From contig JBBDNB010000058.1 of the NCBI GenBank assembly GCA_040877935.1, positions 1 through 48,603 of the forward strand: 48,603 bases of DNA, in the 5' to 3' direction. Made by a program: the position numbers and the translations under genes. Numbering within the stretch: the first letter of the stretch is position 1; each line of letters begins with the position of its first letter. Below the pieces are notes generated by a model. The model worked only from the letters and a program-made list of their open reading frames with translations. It did not search any database and was not told where the DNA came from. This stretch comes from Chitinophagales bacterium (GTDB taxonomy: Bacteria > Bacteroidota > Bacteroidia > Chitinophagales > CAIOSU01). This document shows positions 23,311 through 31,710 of the stretch, in pieces.

Positions 23311-25405
23311 TTTGTCTTATTGTTCTGCCGTCCATTCCGGTTGCTTTAATAAAATAGGTATAAACCCCTACATCCTGTGGTTGACCATTATAGGCTCCAT
23401 CCCAACCCTGGTTGAAATTGCCCTCATTTACATAAAGCAATTCCCCCCAGCGATTGTAAATTCTCAACTCAAAATCAAGAATTCTTGTGGGGAGTACTTT
23501 CAAAAGATCATTCAATCCATCATCATTGGGCGTGAATGCAGATGGAATATTCACAATATAGCAGCCATCTCTTTTGGCAGCAACAAATACCTGATCGGTA
23601 GTTGTACAGCCATTTTTCAAAACCTCTACTGATATCTGGGCAGGAAACTCTCTAAGCAGTAAAGTATTTCGTGTAGAACCATCTGACCAGCGGATACCAT
23701 CAATATCTTCATCATCAACACGCAGCAGGTATTCATCAGAAACACAAATAGCAGTGTCATTTCCAAGGCTAAACTGTGGGCTCCGCTTAACAAATATACT
23801 GCTGCTTGCGGTATCGCTACCACAATATTGATCTATCACAATCAACTCAATAATAAAGCTCCCCGGTTCTGGATAAAAGAATTCAGGATTGGGACTGGTG
23901 GAAGTTGAGTTGTTGCCAAAATCCCAGCTATATTCTTCAATAGAAGATGCATTTGGAATACTGTCAAAATATATAAACTCAGATTGACAGGCAGTATCTT
24001 CTACCGCAAAATTTGCATTTATATTAGGATGAACAACCACATCTATAATAGCAGTATCAGGAGCACAGCTGAGTGTAGTAGTGTCCCTGGCTACCAGCAT
24101 AACACCATATGTACCAGGAGCAGTGTAAGTATAAGTAGGGTTTTGCAAATCGGAAGTAGATCCTGCATCGTCAAAATCCCAAAACCAGGAATTTGCTCCG
24201 CCCCGGGTTTTATCTGTAAATTGTACCAGTTGACCCTCGCATATTGCTTCGCCATTGTTAACGGTAAAATTGGCCTGGAAAGAATTGATCACGGTAACGG
24301 TACGGCTTGTTTGGGAAATACAACTATCAACTGATATTGCAGTCAATGTAACTGTATAATCACCAAGTGAGTCATAAATATGAATGGGGTTGTTATCGGT
24401 TGAGGTGGTATTGTCTCCAAAATCCCAGTGTACAGCACTAATATCTCCTTCAGATAAGTCAAAAAAGAAAAAAGTATCAGCCAAACAACTGGGGACTACT
24501 TCAAAAGAATCAATGGCAACAGGAATTTCAGAAACAACTATATCAAAAGATCCAGCAACGGGATCAATCACATTGCCGCAATTGTCTTGCAAATTTTGCG
24601 GAACTATTGTATAGGAACCTCCATCAATAATCGTTTGATCTAAAATAAGTACAACGCTTGAAACATACTCAGTTGAGGCATCACAATCTGTCACAACATT
24701 AATCACATTTACAGGCTGGGGTCCATTTATAGTGAAATTTGAAGATATAATCTGGTCGCATACGACCGGTTCACTAAAAATCAACTCTATATTCTCAACC
24801 GGCTCGCACTCATCTACTCCAACAACATCTATAATTTCAGGTGGTGTTACATCAACAATTGATGCGGTACTCGGTGAAAAATCAATATCATACCCTGCCT
24901 GTCCTGAGGAAAACTTATCTACCAATAATACATATACTTCACCTGTGAATACATTCAAAGGGGCAGAAAAAGGAGGTCCTGAAGGACCGGAAGTATGATT
25001 GGTGAATGGATCTCTTAAGCCAGTGGTATCCTGTGAAGTCCCTGAAAAATTACACCTTACTTCAGAAAGTGCCCCAGAGGCAATATCTGCACAGTTATAT
25101 GAATTCCCACTTGTATCAATCAACCTAAAAAGTGCAAAATCGTAATCAGCAGGTACGGGAGGTACTATATCAAATAGCAACCTGCCATCATCTTGAATCG
25201 TGAAGAAGTACCATTCGGAATTGTTTTCTTTATTGTCAAGGCATCCTGTATAATTGGCCAGGTCATTTACCAGTCCAACTCCCGGTGTTGGAGAAGAGCG
25301 GGTGAAAAAACCGGAGCATATTGGCTCGGCAGAACCACAATCCTGTGTTTGCCCAAATAATAAAGTGGGAATGCTTAAAATCAATAAAAGTATATATTTA
25401 GGCAT
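23285..25405 (-). CDS. T9SS type B surface protein with PKD domains (paralogue 1)
   Basis: A 706-residue secreted protein. It has a signal peptide (about 1-18), an N-terminal beta domain beginning DCGSAEPICSG with a DFALFRLIDTSG segment, a beta-sandwich (PPEIIDVVGVDECEPVENI), three PKD domains with WDFGDN, WDFDDAG and WDFGNN motifs between about 290 and 540, and a C-terminal gliding-motility-associated (CHU_C) domain: IPSAFTPNDDGLNDLLKV, ELRIYNRWGELLY and GVYTYFIKA. CHU_C is the type B signal for T9SS export and surface attachment. Its upstream neighbour on the same strand is a paralogue with the same domain order. Likely an adhesin or matrix component; the ligand is unknown. Confidence 0.9.
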   Translation of the reverse strand: MPKYILLLILSIPTLLFGQTQDCGSAEPICSGFFTRSSPTPGVGLVNDLANYTGCLDNKENNSEWYFFTIQDDGRLLFDIVPPVPADYDFALFRLIDTSGNSYNCADIASGALSEVRCNFSGTSQDTTGLRDPFTNHTSGPSGPPFSAPLNVFTGEVYVLLVDKFSSGQAGYDIDFSPSTASIVDVTPPEIIDVVGVDECEPVENIELIFSEPVVCDQIISSNFTINGPQPVNVINVVTDCDASTEYVSSVVLILDQTIIDGGSYTIVPQNLQDNCGNVIDPVAGSFDIVVSEIPVAIDSFEVVPSCLADTFFFFDLSEGDISAVHWDFGDNTTSTDNNPIHIYDSLGDYTVTLTAISVDSCISQTSRTVTVINSFQANFTVNNGEAICEGQLVQFTDKTRGGANSWFWDFDDAGSTSDLQNPTYTYTAPGTYGVMLVARDTTTLSCAPDTAIIDVVVHPNINANFAVEDTACQSEFIYFDSIPNASSIEEYSWDFGNNSTSTSPNPEFFYPEPGSFIIELIVIDQYCGSDTASSSIFVKRSPQFSLGNDTAICVSDEYLLRVDDEDIDGIRWSDGSTRNTLLLREFPAQISVEVLKNGCTTTDQVFVAAKRDGCYIVNIPSAFTPNDDGLNDLLKVLPTRILDFELRIYNRWGELLYVNEGNFNQGWDGAYNGQPQDVGVYTYFIKATGMDGRTIRQSGNITLLR

Positions 25406-25467
25406 AAACCAAAAATAACAAATTAGTTCTGCAATATCATTTTCTATTGGCTATTGCTATTGCCAAA

Positions 25468-27591
25468 TCAGCGAATTAATGTCAATATTCCCGTTTGATC
25501 TATTTTATCCCCCAATAGTGTTTTTCCTTTTACATAATAAGTATAGACACCAACATCTACACCCTGGCCTTTATAAGTACCGTCCCATCCGCCAAAACGG
25601 TTGTTTTCTTCTTCAAAGATCAATTCTCCCCAGCGATTGTAGATTCTCAATGTAAATGATTCCAACTTTTTTGAAAGCACTTTGTAAAAATCGTTCAGCC
25701 CATCGCCATTTGGAGAAAAAGCTGAAGGCATAATGATTTTAAAACAATCTTCTTCCTTAGTACCTATGTAAATGGTATCTCTGTAGCTACAAGTTCCAAG
25801 CTGTGCACGGGCGCTTACAAATAAATTAAAAGTATCCACTACAATTTCTTCAGAGGTCTCCCCGGTTGACCATCGGATCCGGTCAGCTCTGGAAAATGCA
25901 TTTAGACGTATATTGTCCAATGGGCAAATCAAAGTGTCATTTCCAAGATCAAAATAAGGCACTTCATTAATGCTAATATTTTTTTCAAGAGTAAATACAC
26001 CACAAATACTATCAGTAAAAATCAACTGAATATTTGTTTCACCTATTTCAGCAATATTAAGTGTGGGCGCTTCTTCCTGGATTGTATCCCCTCCTATTAT
26101 CCATTCAATATTTTGCTGAATACCTGTACCAGTATATTCTATGTCAAAGGATTCATTCTGGCAAATTTCATCGGGGGTATCAAAATCAAGAACTGGTTCA
26201 TCCACTATTTCAATGGTTTGAAAAAAAGTATCCCTGCAATTTGTTGTATTATCAATTGCTATTAATCTCACATTAAAGTTGCCACTTTGATTAAAGGTAT
26301 AATCCGGATTTTGCAAATTAGATGTGCCCCCGGGTTCAAAGCGCCATTCCCATGCATCAGGGTTGCCTCGGGTTTCATCTGTAAACATCACCTCAGTTCC
26401 TACACATGCCCTTTCTGTAGCTGAAAAACCAGCCCTGTGAATATTTGCCGGACTGACTGTTTCAAAATCCTGGGCAGAACAGTTTTGGGAAAATGTAGTC
26501 AACTCAACATCAAAATTTCCTATATCGGGAAATACATACGTAAAATCGGGCTGGGTAATGGTGTCTCCATTCAACACCCACTGATAAGAGAGCGGTGAAC
26601 TCAGTCCATCGAAGCTGAAATAAAAGGTGTCTGCATTGCAACTGCTTGAAATGGTGTAGTCAATTATTGCATCCAGTACATCTATCTGAAAGCTGAGCGT
26701 TTGCGGCAATGATTCATTGCCGCAGCCATCAAGCAGCGTATTGCCATCACTGCCCTGTTGAAGTGACAAGTCATAAGCCCCGGGACTTATAGAACCGCTT
26801 GCAGGAATCAATATGATTTCTGTCGTCTCTCCTCTTTCATTACAGTTTACAGGTATTGCTGATTGTAAATTAAGATTTGCAGGACCGCTGATATCAAAAT
26901 CAGAAGCATCAGCCGCTACAGAACTGCACAAAACACGAGAGTCCAAAACAACCCGAATAGAATCCGGAGTATTACAAGCTTCAATAAATTCAACCTGATC
27001 AAATTGAGCAGGAGTTACATCAATAATATCTGCAGTGCTTTGGGTAAAATCAAGGGAATAGCCACCTGAAGGAAATTGCTGCACATCAAAATTGAAATAA
27101 CCTATCAATATCAAGTATGATTCACCGGCCAAGACATCCAAAGGCTTTAAATAGGGATTCCCAAGAGCATCGCTTGTAGTGTCAATATAGCCAGGTCTCA
27201 AACCTGTAGTGTCTGAAGTCGAATTCAAAGAAAAATTACAACGCACTAAACCTGTTCCATCATAAATATCTTCGCAACTTAAACCGGTCACATTATACAC
27301 AGCAAAATCATAATCATCTCCCGCTAATGCTGCAAGGTCAAATGACAGCTCTCCATTACTTTGAATTTCAACCCTGTACCAAACAGAAAATTCCTCAGCA
27401 AAAGCAGTAAAACAAACGGAGTTTCTCGCAATATCCACATCATTACCATTGCCCTGGTAATATTGGTTTTGCACATAAGTTTCCTGACAGACTAAAATTG
27501 CATTTGCACAATCCTGTTCAGGACCGGTGATTTGAGCACTAAGCAGACTCCAACAAAAAAACGAAAAAGTAAATAAAAGGCTTCTAATCAT
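25468..27591 (-). CDS. T9SS type B surface protein with PKD-like domains (paralogue 2)
   Basis: A 707-residue secreted protein, almost identical in length and domain order to the gene directly downstream: signal peptide, N-terminal domain (QDCANAILVCQETYVQ, DFAVYNVTGL), a beta-sandwich (IIDVTPAQFDQVEFIEACNTPDS), PKD-like domains (WEWRFEPGGTSNLQNPDY and others) and a CHU_C end (MPSAFSPNGDGLNDFYKV, LRIYNRWGELIFEE). Sequence identity to the paralogue is moderate, highest in the C-terminal domain, which indicates an old tandem duplication. The two are 62 nt apart on the same strand, so co-transcription is likely. The region upstream (27592-27885) contains the promoter of the divergent reductase. 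Confidence 0.9.
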   Translation of the reverse strand: MIRSLLFTFSFFCWSLLSAQITGPEQDCANAILVCQETYVQNQYYQGNGNDVDIARNSVCFTAFAEEFSVWYRVEIQSNGELSFDLAALAGDDYDFAVYNVTGLSCEDIYDGTGLVRCNFSLNSTSDTTGLRPGYIDTTSDALGNPYLKPLDVLAGESYLILIGYFNFDVQQFPSGGYSLDFTQSTADIIDVTPAQFDQVEFIEACNTPDSIRVVLDSRVLCSSVAADASDFDISGPANLNLQSAIPVNCNERGETTEIILIPASGSISPGAYDLSLQQGSDGNTLLDGCGNESLPQTLSFQIDVLDAIIDYTISSSCNADTFYFSFDGLSSPLSYQWVLNGDTITQPDFTYVFPDIGNFDVELTTFSQNCSAQDFETVSPANIHRAGFSATERACVGTEVMFTDETRGNPDAWEWRFEPGGTSNLQNPDYTFNQSGNFNVRLIAIDNTTNCRDTFFQTIEIVDEPVLDFDTPDEICQNESFDIEYTGTGIQQNIEWIIGGDTIQEEAPTLNIAEIGETNIQLIFTDSICGVFTLEKNISINEVPYFDLGNDTLICPLDNIRLNAFSRADRIRWSTGETSEEIVVDTFNLFVSARAQLGTCSYRDTIYIGTKEEDCFKIIMPSAFSPNGDGLNDFYKVLSKKLESFTLRIYNRWGELIFEEENNRFGGWDGTYKGQGVDVGVYTYYVKGKTLLGDKIDQTGILTLIR

Positions 27592-27828
27592 GAATTGTTC
27601 TAATCGACAAGTGTAAAGTTAAGTGTCTGATAAAGTAAAACTGCTTTTAAACCGTAAAATTATTCAACAGCAAATTTCTTAGTATTTGTTCATCAATGAA
27701 AACTCATTCAAAGTCAATATTTGAGCTGATGATTCAATTTATTTTATGAGAAAATGAATTGTGAAAATAGCAATCTTGTGCATTTAGTTCTTCAAATACA
27801 AAACAAATTACAAAGTATTGACTTTCTA

Positions 27829-27862
27829 TTGACAGTCCGAAGTATTTTCTTTACTATTTTTG
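27829..27862 (+). promoter_or_regulatory. Bacteroidota-type promoter for ferredoxin reductase operon
   Basis: TTG at 27829-27831 (within attgac) and TATTTTTG at 27855-27862 are 23 nt apart. The -7 box matches TAnnTTTG exactly; the spacing is at the long end of the range. The start codon follows 24 nt later. Confidence 0.45.
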
Positions 27863-27885
27863 CGCGATAAAAATTTTACAAGACA

Positions 27886-28890
27886 ATGGTTAAAACAGAT
27901 GTATGCATTATAGGAGCCGGGCCGGTAGGTTTGTTTGCGATTTTTGAATTGGGCTTGCTGAAATTGCGTTGTCATCTGGTAGATTACCTTCCACAGGTTG
28001 GTGGGCAATTGTCTGAGATTTATCCCAAAAAACCCATTTACGATATTCCCGGTTTTCCCGATATCCTCGCAGGCGAATTGGTTGACAACCTAATGAAACA
28101 GGCTGAACCTTTCAAACCCAGCTTTACCCTGGGAGAGCGCTTAGAATCAATTGAACGTTTAGAAGACGGTACTTTTGAACTGGAAACTAACGAAGGCAGT
28201 AAAATATTTTCAAAAGTAGTAGTGATTGCCGGTGGATTGGGGTGTTTTGCTCCGCGCAAGCCGGAATTAGAAAACCTCAGTCATTTTGAAGGCAAGGGCG
28301 TAGCCTATATGATATTGGATCCTGAAAAATACAGGGATAAAAAAGTGGTGATTGCCGGAGGAGGCGATTCTGCCCTGGACTGGACAATATTTTTGGCAAA
28401 TGTAGCCAGTGAATTAACGCTTGTGCACAGAAGAACATCCTTCCGTGGAGCATTGGATTCTGTAGAAAAGGTGAAAGACCTAGTGGCACAGGGAAAAGTC
28501 AACTTGCACCTGAACAGCAATATCAATGAATTGCATGGTGATCAGAAGCTTGAAGGCATTTCAATAATTGATAAAGACAAAAACATAAACAAAATTGATA
28601 CAGATTATTTTATCCCGCTTTTTGGTTTAAGTCCAAAATTAGGGCCTATTGCCAATTGGGGATTGAATATCGATAAAAATGCCATAGAAGTAGATGTAAA
28701 GGATTATTCAACCAATGTAGAAGGTATTTACGCTATTGGGGATATCAATACTTATCCGGGAAAATTGAAACTAATACTCTGCGGGTTTCATGAAGCAGCA
28801 CTTATGGCCCAGGGCGCATACAAATATATTTACCCCGATGCCAAGTTAAATTTAAAATATACTACCGTAAATGGCGTGCAAGCCTTTTGA
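27886..28890 (+). CDS. Ferredoxin-NADP reductase, thioredoxin-reductase-like type
   Basis: A 334-residue flavoprotein of the TrxR-like fold. FAD site IIGAGPVG (about 8-15), QVGGQLSEIYPKK, the NADP site VIAGGGDSALDW, HRRTSFRG for the NADP phosphate, and a C-terminal YAIGDINTYPGK FAD motif. The redox-active CxxC of thioredoxin reductases is missing, which is typical of the YumC/type 2 ferredoxin-NADP reductases. The next gene, overlapping by one nucleotide (TGATG), encodes a [2Fe-2S] ferredoxin, so the pair should exchange electrons between NADPH and that ferredoxin. Confidence 0.92.
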   Translation: MVKTDVCIIGAGPVGLFAIFELGLLKLRCHLVDYLPQVGGQLSEIYPKKPIYDIPGFPDILAGELVDNLMKQAEPFKPSFTLGERLESIERLEDGTFELETNEGSKIFSKVVVIAGGLGCFAPRKPELENLSHFEGKGVAYMILDPEKYRDKKVVIAGGGDSALDWTIFLANVASELTLVHRRTSFRGALDSVEKVKDLVAQGKVNLHLNSNINELHGDQKLEGISIIDKDKNINKIDTDYFIPLFGLSPKLGPIANWGLNIDKNAIEVDVKDYSTNVEGIYAIGDINTYPGKLKLILCGFHEAALMAQGAYKYIYPDAKLNLKYTTVNGVQAF

Positions 28891-29228
28891 TGCAGATGGA
28901 AGATTCAATCAAGGTTTATATAGAAAATGCTGATGATGCTTTTACCGAGTTAGAAATTCCATTAGGCATTGAGTTGAGTTTGATGGAAGTCCTGAAAGGT
29001 GAGGGGTATCCGATTGAAGCTACCTGTGATGGAATGGCACTATGCGCTACATGTCATATTGAAGTATTAGAAGGCTTTGACAAACTGCATGAAGAATCTG
29101 ATGAAGAACTGGATATGCTTGATAGTTTACCCAATCTTTGTGATACAAGCAGGCTTTCCTGTCAGTTGAAAATTCAACCCGAATTGGATGGTTTAAAAAT
29201 CAGGATAAAAGGCGATGCGGATGCCTGA
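28890..29228 (+). CDS. [2Fe-2S] ferredoxin, adrenodoxin-like
   Basis: A 112-residue ferredoxin with cluster ligands Cys46, Cys52, Cys55 and Cys91 (C-x5-C-x2-C-x35-C) in ATCDGMALCATCH and RLSCQL. This spacing is that of adrenodoxin/ISC-type ferredoxins rather than plant-type. An acidic helix (EESDEELDMLDSL) at 68-80 probably forms the docking surface for the reductase. The ATG at 28890 overlaps the reductase stop and is preferred to a TTG at 28887. Electron acceptors could be iron-sulfur assembly or monooxygenases. A terminator palindrome covers its stop codon. Confidence 0.92.
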   Translation: MQMEDSIKVYIENADDAFTELEIPLGIELSLMEVLKGEGYPIEATCDGMALCATCHIEVLEGFDKLHEESDEELDMLDSLPNLCDTSRLSCQLKIQPELDGLKIRIKGDADA

Positions 29229-29239
29229 TCAGGCTTTTT
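29223..29239 (+). terminator. Palindromic terminator overlapping ferredoxin stop codon
   Basis: The perfect 12-bp palindrome gcctgatcaggc (29223-29234) is followed directly by five T. The stop codon tga lies inside it. Confidence 0.6.
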
Positions 29240-29248
29240 AAAGAAGGT

Positions 29249-29758
29249 TCAAAAAGCAGCCACTCTAAACGAACCCTTGATAAATTGCTGTTCCCCACTT
29301 TGGTAATTAATTGCAGTAAAAGTGAAATTTGCTCCTATAATGCTCTGCTGACCCGGAGAATATTCTAAAATATCAATATTGCCCGTTATATCATTGTAGC
29401 TTTGAAAAACATTTCCGAAGCGATTGATGATGATTTGATTGCGCTCCCCGTCAAGCGGATAGTTTCCATTGACATAATCCGTCAGGAAAACCTCTACAAA
29501 AAGACCGTTTTGCGATTCTGCCCGAATATATAAACGATTGCGCATATCGCTGATAATCTCAAAATCAGCACACCAAGTCGTATTCTGATGAATGAACCCC
29601 AAGTGATAATCGTTATTCGCTTCGCATTCTTCTTCGGTAAGCAATTCTATATCCTGATTATTTCCGGGGTTTGGATTTTTATCGCAGGAAAATAAGATGA
29701 ATGAAAGCAAGACCAGAACAAGAAAAATGCCTTGGCTATTTAAAAAATTATGCAACAT
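29249..29758 (-). CDS. Hypothetical lipoprotein
   Basis: A 169-residue lipoprotein with signal peptide and lipobox ILFSC at about residue 25. The mature part begins with a disordered Asn/Pro-rich linker (DKNPNPGNNQD), then a predominantly beta domain (LYIRAESQNGLFVEVFLTDYVNGNYPL, IIGANFTFTAINYQSGEQQFIKGSFRV). The pattern resembles small DUF6252-like Bacteroidota lipoproteins, but I am not sure of the family. It follows aspS by 7 nt on the same strand and is likely co-transcribed with it. Confidence 0.7.
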   Translation of the reverse strand: MLHNFLNSQGIFLVLVLLSFILFSCDKNPNPGNNQDIELLTEEECEANNDYHLGFIHQNTTWCADFEIISDMRNRLYIRAESQNGLFVEVFLTDYVNGNYPLDGERNQIIINRFGNVFQSYNDITGNIDILEYSPGQQSIIGANFTFTAINYQSGEQQFIKGSFRVAAF

Positions 29759-29765
29759 ATTTGGG

Positions 29766-31517
29766 CTAACTCTTTAGATTTAATTTAAGTTGCAATTCGT
29801 CCAATTGATCTGTGTCAATCTTTGAAGGAGCATTCAGCATCACATCGCGACCTGCATTGTTTTTTGGAAAGGCAATAAAATCTCTAATAGACTCTGAGCC
29901 CCCGAGCAAGGCCACCATGCGGTCAAACCCAAAAGCAATGCCCCCATGTGGTGGAGCACCATATTCAAAAGCTCCCAGCAAAAAACCGAATTTTTCTTCG
30001 GCCTCTTCTTTTGAAAAGCCCAAAGCACTAAACATTTGTTCCTGAAGTCTGCGCTCATGAATCCTGATAGACCCCCCCGCAATTTCATTGCCATTCAAAA
30101 CCAAATCATAGGCATCTGCAAGCACAGCTCCCGGATTGTCTTCAAGATGCTCAAGACTGTCTTTTTTGGGGCGTGTAAAAGGATGGTGCATGGCTACCCA
30201 TCGCTCTGCTTCTTCATCCCAATCCAATAAAGGGAAATCCACTACCCAAAGCAATTTATAATCTTCGGCTTTTCTTAGCCCTAACTCTTTGCCCATTTCT
30301 AAACGAAGCACACTCAATTGTTTGCGTGTGACATCAGCATCACCGGCCAGTATCAACATCAAATCTCCGGGTTTCGCATCAAATGCTTCTGCCCATTTTT
30401 TGAAATCTTCTTCACTGAAAAATTTATCAACTGAGGATTTGAAGCTGCCATCTTCATTGTATTTAAGATAAACCAAGCCTTTGGCACCTACCTGGGGTTT
30501 TTTCACAAAATCAGTGAGTTTGTCCAATTGCTTTCTGCTGTATGAAGCACATCCTTCTACATTAATGCCCACAAGCAATTCCGCCTGATCAAAAACATTA
30601 AAGGATTTTCCTTTTGCGATATCATTCAGTTCAACAAATCGCATTTCAAAGCGAATATCCGGTTTATCGCTGCCGTAGTATTTCATGGCATCAGTGTATG
30701 TCATTATAGGAATTTCAGGGATATCAATATTTTTTACAGCTTTAAAAATATGCCTGACAAGTCCATTGAATGTATTGATAATGTCTTCCCTATCTACAAA
30801 TGACATTTCACAATCTATCTGACTGAATTCAGGCTGTCGATCGGCACGAAGATCTTCATCCCTGAAACATTTCACCATTTGATAATAACGGTCATAGCCC
30901 GAAACCATCAGCAATTGTTTGAAAGTTTGTGGCGATTGCGGCAATGCATAAAACTGACCGGGATTCATTCTTGAAGGAACCACAAAATCCCTGGCACCCT
31001 CGGGTGTGCTTTTTATTAAAAAAGGAGTTTCCACTTCAATAAATGCTGCTTCATTTAAATATTTTCGCGCTTCCTGGTTGACCTTATGACGCAGTTCCAA
31101 ATTTCTTTTTAATGGACTTCTTCGTAAATCGAGATAGCGGTACTTCATACGCAAATCATCTCCGCCATCGCTTTCGTCCTCAATGGTAAAAGGTGGCGTT
31201 TTGGATTTGTTAAGAATTTCAAGCTCAATCAACTCTACTTCAATATCCCCGGTAGGCAAATTTTTGTTTTTGCTACTGCGTTCTATCACCTTTCCAGCTA
31301 CACGCAATACATATTCCCTGCCCAGTTGGTCAATTTTATTTTTCAGCGCATCAGGTGCTTCTGAACCACATACAAGCTGGGTTACACCATATCTGTCCCT
31401 TAGGTCTATAAAGGTCATCCCTCCTAAATTTCTGATTTTCTGAACCCAACCGCAGAGTGTGACGTTTTCATTAACGCATTGAAGATTTAATTCATTACAA
31501 TTATGAGTTCTGTACAT
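29766..31517 (-). CDS. aspS: Aspartyl-tRNA synthetase
   Basis: A 583-residue class II aminoacyl-tRNA synthetase of the bacterial type. N-terminal OB-fold anticodon-binding domain ([26 protein letters not shown]), motif 2 region ([19 protein letters not shown]), an insertion domain in the middle typical of bacterial AspRS, and motif 3 [30 protein letters not shown] is also diagnostic. Length is standard. A candidate -7 box (TACCTTTG on the minus strand) lies at 31553-31560, 36 nt before the start, without a good -33 element. Confidence 0.97.
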   Translation of the reverse strand: MYRTHNCNELNLQCVNENVTLCGWVQKIRNLGGMTFIDLRDRYGVTQLVCGSEAPDALKNKIDQLGREYVLRVAGKVIERSSKNKNLPTGDIEVELIELEILNKSKTPPFTIEDESDGGDDLRMKYRYLDLRRSPLKRNLELRHKVNQEARKYLNEAAFIEVETPFLIKSTPEGARDFVVPSRMNPGQFYALPQSPQTFKQLLMVSGYDRYYQMVKCFRDEDLRADRQPEFSQIDCEMSFVDREDIINTFNGLVRHIFKAVKNIDIPEIPIMTYTDAMKYYGSDKPDIRFEMRFVELNDIAKGKSFNVFDQAELLVGINVEGCASYSRKQLDKLTDFVKKPQVGAKGLVYLKYNEDGSFKSSVDKFFSEEDFKKWAEAFDAKPGDLMLILAGDADVTRKQLSVLRLEMGKELGLRKAEDYKLLWVVDFPLLDWDEEAERWVAMHHPFTRPKKDSLEHLEDNPGAVLADAYDLVLNGNEIAGGSIRIHERRLQEQMFSALGFSKEEAEEKFGFLLGAFEYGAPPHGGIAFGFDRMVALLGGSESIRDFIAFPKNNAGRDVMLNAPSKIDTDQLDELQLKLNLKS

Positions 31518-31628
31518 ATTTTCTTAACTTAAATGAAAGATTTTGTTTGCCACAAAGGTATTTGAATAATTGCTATGAGACAGATTTTATGCATTATTTT
31601 TTAACAAACAATTCACAATAAAGTACTA

Positions 31629-31653
31629 ACCGGGTTCAGCTCGGTGGTTTTTT
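31629..31653 (+). terminator. Terminator-like hairpin upstream of adhesin gene
   Basis: The arms accggg (31629-31634) and ctcggt (31640-31645) around ttcag, followed by gg and six T (31648-31653), form a plus-strand intrinsic terminator. No plus-strand gene precedes it: the aspS start is 111 nt to the left, on the other strand. It could be a leader attenuator or the end of a short untranslated RNA. Confidence 0.5.
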
Positions 31654-31710
31654 AATTGAAAACCTTTATCTTTATGGGTTTCAATCTTTCTAAACAAAGG
31701 GTTATCAGAA

